Shown in pieces: positions 59,393 to 64,000 of a stretch of 64,000 nucleotides of DNA. Both the position numbers and the translations under genes were made by a program. The stretch's first letter is position 1. Each line of letters begins with the position of its first letter. The stretch is taken from assembly GCF_041434935.1 (NCBI RefSeq), contig NZ_CP107964.1:3162001-3226000 (forward strand), in the 5' to 3' direction. Origin of the DNA: Kitasatospora sp. NBC_00374. Lineage in GTDB: Bacteria > Actinomycetota > Actinomycetes > Streptomycetales > Streptomycetaceae. The notes beneath the pieces were generated by a model that saw only the letters and a list, made by a program, of their open reading frames with translations, was not told where the DNA came from and did no database searches.

Positions 59393-60148
59393 TCAGGGGA
59401 TCACGATGACAGGCCGGTTGGCGCGGCGCGCCAGGCGGCTGGACACCGATCCGAAGAGCTTGCCCAGCAGACCGTGGGTACTGCCCACCACGATGGCGTC
59501 GGCGGCGTACTCCCGGCCGACCTCCTCGATCTCATGACAGATGTCCCCGCCCCGCTCCACCAGGATCCAGGGAACTCCGGCCAGGAAGTCGGCACAGGCG
59601 AGTTCCAGCCCGAGGATCTCGGTGCGATGGTCGGGAAGATCCACGAAGACCGGCGGCTCGCACCCCGCCCAGACCGTGGCCGGCAGGCGGTTGGCCACAT
59701 GAACGATGACCAGCCCGCACTGGGACCGGCGAGCCATCCCGACCGCGTAGGCCAGGGCCCGCTCACTCGACAGTGAGCCGTCGAAGCCGACCACCACACC
59801 GTGCTGGAAGGCCGGATCGCACGGCCGGAGAGGCTGCTCCTGGGGCCCGGGCCCCCCGCTCTCCCCCTCGGTCGGCCCGGCGCCGACCCGCCGACCCGGC
59901 AGCGGGCCGCTGTCGCCGGCCGACCGGCCGTCCCCCGCTCCGTCCCGGTGCGCGGCCTCGGTGACGGGCACCGCGCTCCGGTAGCGGCGATCCGGGCGGG
60001 ACGGGGGCATCGGGCGGCCAAGGCGTGCGATCCCGCCCAGCAGGCCGGACAGCGCCCACCGGGAGGCCCGGGAACCGGGCACGGAGCCGTCGACCCGTCG
60101 CGAGGTGACGTCCGCCTGGGCGGATCGGGGAGGCTCAAAACCAACCAT
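59393..60148 (-). CDS. Universal stress protein (UspA family)
   Basis: 251 aa. The USP domain occupies about residues 115-251: VVVGFDGSLSSERALAYAVGMAR, AGCEPPVFVDLP, and the ATP-binding signature GSTHGLLGKLFGSVSSRLA with the terminal RPVIVIP. The N-terminal 110 residues are Arg/Pro/Gly-rich and probably disordered. Nucleotide-binding stress protein of unknown specific role; it is convergent with acdH. The following 473 nt to the HAD gene (60149-60621) contain no gene I can support. Confidence 0.85.
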   Translation of the reverse strand: MVGFEPPRSAQADVTSRRVDGSVPGSRASRWALSGLLGGIARLGRPMPPSRPDRRYRSAVPVTEAAHRDGAGDGRSAGDSGPLPGRRVGAGPTEGESGGPGPQEQPLRPCDPAFQHGVVVGFDGSLSSERALAYAVGMARRSQCGLVIVHVANRLPATVWAGCEPPVFVDLPDHRTEILGLELACADFLAGVPWILVERGGDICHEIEEVGREYAADAIVVGSTHGLLGKLFGSVSSRLARRANRPVIVIP

Positions 60149-60621
60149 GGCTCAAAGCTCTTCAGACTGAGGCGGGCCGACAGGAGGGGAAATGGTTTCC
60201 CCGGCAGGAGGCACAGTCCGCGGCACCGGGCCGATCCATGCCGAGCACCACTGAATGTGACCTGTTCCTTTCAGAGTACGACGAGCCGGGGCCCCCGCCC
60301 AGCAGCAGAGCCCCTCGGGACTGCGGCCGTCCCGCCAACGGCGGGAGCACGCCGAGTCCTCCGCGCCCCCTCCACCGGTCAACCGGAGGCTGAGCCGGGC
60401 CCGACCGGAGAGAAGGTTCCCTGGAGCTTGACCGAACAGACCCCTGCGCGCAACAGGACATCCACACAACGTGATCCGACTGTCATCCCGTCGCGTCCTG
60501 TAGGCCCCTCTGATCCCATTCACCCCACCTGCCCCAGCGCGTCGACCTGATCCGGCCAATCCCCGGCATTTCGGGCCGCTGGTTGGCAATTGCCAGATGC
60601 ATAGGGCCCCCCGCTGGCAGC

Positions 60622-61542
60622 ATGCTGGACATGCCGCTGCTCCTGTTCGACCTCGACAACACACTGCTTCCGAGGGACGCCGCCTACCGCGCCTGGGCAC
60701 AGGACTTCCTGGCCGAGCACAGCCTGCCCGCCACCGACCTCGACTGGCTGTCCACCCTCGACGGCAGCGGCTACGTGCCACGGAGCACGGTCCTGGGGGC
60801 CGCCAAGCGCCGCTACGGCCTCGACCACTCCCTGGACTTCCTGCTCGCCCACTACCGCCGCGGAATCAACTCCCACATCGCCTGTCCCGACTCGCACGTC
60901 AAGGCACTCCGCGCCGCCCGGTCCGCAGGCTGGACCCTCGGCATCGTGAGCAACGGGGGCACCCGCCCGCAACTGGAGAAGATCCGGCGCACCGGCCTCG
61001 GCGCCCTGGTCGACGGGTGGGTGATCTCCGAGGAGGCCGACTGCCTCAAGCCGGACCCGCTGATCTTCGAGATCGCGGCGCAGCGCTGCGGTGTACCGCC
61101 CGGCCCCGGCTGGACGTCCCAGACCTGGATGGTCGGCGACCACGCGCCGGCCGACATCGCGGGCGCGGAGGCGACCGGGCTGCGCAGCGTCTGGCTGCAC
61201 CACGACCGGCCCTGGAGCGAGCCCGGCTACCGGCCCACCCTGAGCGCCCGCGGGCTGCCCGAGGCGGTCGGCATGGTCCTGACGGCACGCAACGCCCCCA
61301 CCACCGGCTCCCTGGGCACCGCCGGATCCCGGGGCACCGGCCTGCCGGGGCGCCCTCGACTTCGGCGCCAGGCCGACCAGTTCGCCACCGCCGTCCTCGC
61401 CGACCAGTCCGCTGCCGCGGCCGACCGTCGGGCCGGCCGGGGCACCTCGTTCGCCAGGCCCGCGTCGCCGCACCCGGTGGCACCGGCCTCGCTCGGCGCG
61501 TTCGCCTACCCCGCCGAGGGGGCGGGCGCGGTCGCCGGGTAG
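60622..61542 (+). CDS. HAD-superfamily hydrolase
   Basis: 306-aa phosphatase-type protein. HAD motif I is LLFDLDNTLLPRD, motif II is LGIVSNGGTRPQLEKI, motif III/IV is CLKPDPLIFEIAAQRCG and WMVGDHAPADIAGAEATG. A four-helix cap lies at 20-85. The final 80 residues are low-complexity and not part of the domain. The ATG at 60622 (or 60631) is chosen. Substrate unknown. The 3' end overlaps the convergent GNAT gene by 37 nt. Confidence 0.87.
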   Translation: MLDMPLLLFDLDNTLLPRDAAYRAWAQDFLAEHSLPATDLDWLSTLDGSGYVPRSTVLGAAKRRYGLDHSLDFLLAHYRRGINSHIACPDSHVKALRAARSAGWTLGIVSNGGTRPQLEKIRRTGLGALVDGWVISEEADCLKPDPLIFEIAAQRCGVPPGPGWTSQTWMVGDHAPADIAGAEATGLRSVWLHHDRPWSEPGYRPTLSARGLPEAVGMVLTARNAPTTGSLGTAGSRGTGLPGRPRLRRQADQFATAVLADQSAAAADRRAGRGTSFARPASPHPVAPASLGAFAYPAEGAGAVAG

Positions 61543-62363
61543 CGCCACCATCGGCTCACACCGTGCTCCCGGAAGCCCATCTTCCGGTACAGCGGTTCGC
61601 CCAGCAGGGTGGCCACCAGGGTCACGACCCGGTCCGGGTACGCCGTCAGCGCGTGCTCCATGACGGCGCGGGCGGCCCCCTGGGAGCGGTGCTCGGGCAG
61701 GGTGGCCACCCAGTACACGCCGACCACCTCACCGTCGTCGTAGGTCAGGCAGGCGCTCGCGGGCTCCCCGTCCCGCCGTACGAGCCAGGCCCGGAAGCCC
61801 GGCCGTTCCAGCAGAGCCGCCGGGAGCAGGCCGCCCCGCCGCCAGGGCTGGTACGCGGGTACGGGGAAGCCCTCCACCACCGTCCGCTCCACCACCGCCA
61901 GCCCGTCGGCGTCGAGTACCTCACAGGTCGCCGGCCCGGGGTGTGACGCTGCGGCAGCGACCCCGACCCCGACCGCGCCGGTGCCCATGCTCGCGCCCAT
62001 GCCCGTACCCGTAATCGCGCCGCCGTCGACGACGGGCTCGCGGGCCATCACCGCGTACCCGATGCCCGGCTCGAAGCCGAAGCCGGAGAGGTCGAGCCGG
62101 TTGTAGGGGTCCTCCACACAGAGCTGGGCGTCCTGCCGTTCCCGGAACTGGGCCACCAATTGCTCCTGCAGGGCGGCGGGGTCGGGGTAGGGGCGGGTCA
62201 CCACGATGCGGTCCGCCTCGACCCGGCCCCCGGCTCCCCCGCCGCATCTGACGGCGGTGAAGCCCGGCCGACGGACCCGCTCCCAGCCGTTGGCCTCGGC
62301 CCGGGCCAGCAGGAACGCGGCGGCGTTGTCGTTGGCCAGTTCGAGCCGGCGGCGGATCTCCAT
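61506..62363 (-). CDS. GNAT family N-acetyltransferase
   Basis: 285 aa. The C-terminal GNAT domain includes VVGVYWVATLPEHRSQGAARAVMEHAL (motif A) and LVATLLGEPLYRKMGF. An N-terminal acetyltransferase-like half (residues 1-115) lacks a clear motif A. A Gly/Ala/Thr/Met linker (ITGTGMGASMGTGAVGVGV) joins them. The ATG at 62363 is used. It is convergent with the HAD gene. Substrate unknown. Confidence 0.82.
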   Translation of the reverse strand: MEIRRRLELANDNAAAFLLARAEANGWERVRRPGFTAVRCGGGAGGRVEADRIVVTRPYPDPAALQEQLVAQFRERQDAQLCVEDPYNRLDLSGFGFEPGIGYAVMAREPVVDGGAITGTGMGASMGTGAVGVGVAAAASHPGPATCEVLDADGLAVVERTVVEGFPVPAYQPWRRGGLLPAALLERPGFRAWLVRRDGEPASACLTYDDGEVVGVYWVATLPEHRSQGAARAVMEHALTAYPDRVVTLVATLLGEPLYRKMGFREHGVSRWWRYPATAPAPSAG

Positions 62364-63122
62364 GACCCGACGATAGTCCCGCGTGTCGCGGCTCCCCCGC
62401 CAAGGGCTCGACCGCCATGCCGGTCGGCTGCCGCAGCGTCACCCAGGGCCCTGCGGAGGCCTGCAGCGCACCCCACGCGTTCCCCGCGGCGCCCCGAGGG
62501 CCGCACCCGCCGCGCGGACCACCGCCCGGACCGCGCCCGGACCACCGCCCGGCCGGCGCGCCGGGCAACCTCGCAGGCACCCGGTCCGACCGGCCCGACG
62601 GACCGTCATGCGGCCGTGCCGCCCCGGGCCCCGGCGGACGGACACCGCCGGCCGGCACTCCCCGGGGCCCGCACGGCCCCCCGCGACCGTCGCAGGCCGC
62701 CGCAGGCCGTCGCGAGCAGTCGCAGGCCGTGCTCGAAACGCCGGCCCGGCGCCGGCGGGACAGCACCCGGGAGCGCGCGCGAATGCCATGCGCGCCCCCG
62801 TTTCCCACCGCCTGTTTTCGGTCAATCTGCGAACACCCTCTTCCGCTTGGGCAAAGCCGCAGTCCAAAGCGGTGACGGAGGAGCGGGAGTCCGCGACAGC
62901 GGGTGATCGGTCGTGCGACAACCAGCCACCATTGCCCCCGCCCCCTTCACAGGGGGGTCGACGGGTGCCACGCTTCGTGATCGAATGCATCGCGCCAAAT
63001 TGCCATGTCGACATAGCGTCGGATGGTGAACTTGTCACAACGGCAACGGTCCACCAAGTAGATTCGATCTTGGCGAACAGCGCGGCACCACCACACCACA
63101 CCACCGAGGGGGCTGGAGCGCC
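62364..63122. other. Long gene-free region upstream of adpA-like gene
   Basis: 759 nt without a credible gene; open frames here are Arg/Pro-rich and chance. The last 200 nt become less GC-rich (about 62800-63100). They contain the 10-bp palindrome ATGTCGACAT (63004-63013). Long regulated upstream regions are a feature of adpA in Streptomyces; I did not recognise a gamma-butyrolactone-receptor box with certainty. Confidence 0.6.
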
Positions 63123-64000
63123 TTGAGCAGGGTGAGCAGGAGCGACACGGGTCCTGACAGCGGCCAGCCGTCGACCAGTCTCCCGGGCCGTTCCGCCAGA
63201 GCGGGTGTGGCCAAGCCCGACTGGGTCGCCCCGGGCACCTCCGGCCACCCGACCGCCCGTCAGGCCGGGCGTCGGGCCGGCGACCTCACCCCTCCCCCCG
63301 GCGGCGCCGGCACCGGTTCGGGGCTGACGCACGGCCAGTTCGCGGTGGAGTACGGGCCCTCGGCCTCGTACGGCCCCTCAGCGCACACCGCCGCGCACAC
63401 CGCCGCCTACGCCCACGGCCCGTCGTCCCCCTCGGCCCCGCTCGGGCTCGCCGGACCGACCGCCCCGGCCGGATACACCGCCGGTGGCGCCACCCCGCAC
63501 GCGGGCCTCCCCTCGTACGCCACGTCCGCCGCCGGCACGGCCACCGCCGCCTCGGCCTTCGGCGCCGGCCCGGGTGCAGGTACGGGCACCGGCCAGGCGC
63601 CCTCCGCGGGCCCGGGCGGCGGCTTCGCGAGCGCCGTGAACGGCCCGGGCCAGGCCGGGCTGTCGGCGCCCGCACCCCGCAAGCTCTCCGGCCGGCGGCG
63701 CCGCGAGACCGTGGCCGTCCTGATCTTCAGCGGCGCTCCCATCTTCGAGAGCTCGATCCCGCTCTCCGTCTTCGGCGTCGACCGCCAGGACGCCGGGGTC
63801 CCGCGCTACCGGCTGCTGGTCTGCGCGGGCGAGGAGGGGCCGCTCACCACCACCGGCGGCCTGACCCTGACCGCCCCGTACGGCCTGGAGGCGCTGTCGC
63901 GGGCCGGGACCATCGTCGTCCCCGCCTGGCGGTCGATCTCCCAGCCGCCGCCCGCCGAGGCGATCACCGCACTGCGCAAGGCCCACCACGAGGGCGCCCG
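63123..64000 (+). CDS. adpA: AdpA-like AraC/GlxA-family transcriptional regulator (partial, right edge)
   Basis: The end of the frame contains RKLSGRRRRETVAVLIFSG, PIFESSIPLSVFGVDRQDAG and VVPAWRSISQPP, the DJ-1/PfpI-like N-terminal domain of AdpA, the central morphology and secondary-metabolism activator. The DNA-binding AraC HTH would lie beyond the window. The frame is open back to a TTG at 63123 with GGAG 4 nt upstream. That would add about 185 Gly/Ala/Pro/Ser-rich residues before RKLSGRRR, all with G/C third positions. An alternative is the GTG at 63636, which gives only 14 residues before that motif, as in typical AdpA, but it lacks a good ribosome-binding site. Identity as AdpA is confident; the start is not. 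Confidence 0.85.
   Translation, partial: MSRVSRSDTGPDSGQPSTSLPGRSARAGVAKPDWVAPGTSGHPTARQAGRRAGDLTPPPGGAGTGSGLTHGQFAVEYGPSASYGPSAHTAAHTAAYAHGPSSPSAPLGLAGPTAPAGYTAGGATPHAGLPSYATSAAGTATAASAFGAGPGAGTGTGQAPSAGPGGGFASAVNGPGQAGLSAPAPRKLSGRRRRETVAVLIFSGAPIFESSIPLSVFGVDRQDAGVPRYRLLVCAGEEGPLTTTGGLTLTAPYGLEALSRAGTIVVPAWRSISQPPPAEAITALRKAHHEGA

Noticed and set aside
62364-63122. A gamma-butyrolactone receptor (ArpA-type) box upstream of adpA
   Set aside because: I could not find a convincing match by eye; only the short ATGTCGACAT palindrome was clear.
62383-63126. 247-codon plus-strand frame upstream of adpA
   Set aside because: Arg/Pro/Ala-rich with no domain; it looks like the leader and upstream region of adpA.

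Overview
The window is about 72-75% GC chromosomal DNA from a high-GC actinomycete. The evidence is the strong G/C third-position bias, the actinobacterial rRNA operon, the streptomycete-type infB N-terminus, and an AdpA-like regulator at the right edge. It is most likely Streptomyces or a close relative such as Kitasatospora; the sequence alone does not let me separate these. Almost everything is core or conserved-accessory chromosome. I saw no prophage, transposase, CRISPR array or tRNA.

Layout. 1-4978 (minus): rimP-nusA-rnpM(ylxR)-infB, the classical transcription/translation-factor operon; infB runs off the left edge. 5219-8841: a ferritin-like lipoprotein, an APH-type kinase and two GNAT acetyltransferases. 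8951-12834 (minus): dxr-rseP-ispG, two MEP isoprenoid enzymes flanking a site-2 protease. 12893-20382: a small beta-rich hypothetical, an aldehyde dehydrogenase, a PucR-type regulator, an FtsK-like ATPase and gabT (probable GABA catabolism). 20750-25898: PAP2 phosphatase, DUF2218 protein behind an iron-box-like palindrome, MarR regulator, DMT exporter, LysR regulator, ZIP transporter and a DUF6278 protein. 26030-29541: an Mrr-like protein without the nuclease residues next to an unrecognised 583-aa protein. 29806-36021: YigZ/IMPACT protein, CitE-like lyase, DUF2637 membrane protein, and an overlapping two-component pair. 36264-41396: complete 5S, 23S and 16S genes (minus), preceded by repeated leader promoters and followed by a strong terminator. 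41985-47599: nucleoside-kinase-like protein, LD-carboxypeptidase, an auxiliary-type tryptophanyl-tRNA synthetase with a clear ribosome-mediated attenuator, a HTH-like protein, NUDIX and ATP-grasp proteins. 47701-59241: a fused double ABC exporter, then a TetR regulator divergent from a branched-chain acyl-CoA operon (carboxylase beta, biotinylated alpha, HMG-CoA lyase, acyl-CoA dehydrogenase). 59393-64000: UspA, HAD hydrolase, GNAT, a long intergenic region and the 5' part of an adpA-like gene.

How genes work together. dxr and ispG feed isoprenoid synthesis. gabT plus the aldehyde dehydrogenase under the PucR regulator can convert GABA to succinate. The carboxylase/HMG-CoA lyase/acyl-CoA dehydrogenase operon matches leucine/isovalerate breakdown, and two near-identical 16-bp palindromes lie between it and its TetR gene. 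The tryptophanyl-tRNA synthetase appears to be switched on when charged tRNA-Trp runs short, through a 15-codon leader with one Trp codon. The least explained genes are the catalytically dead Mrr-like protein with its 583-aa neighbour, the ABC fusion with a His-rich insert, and the long N-terminal extension on the AdpA homologue.
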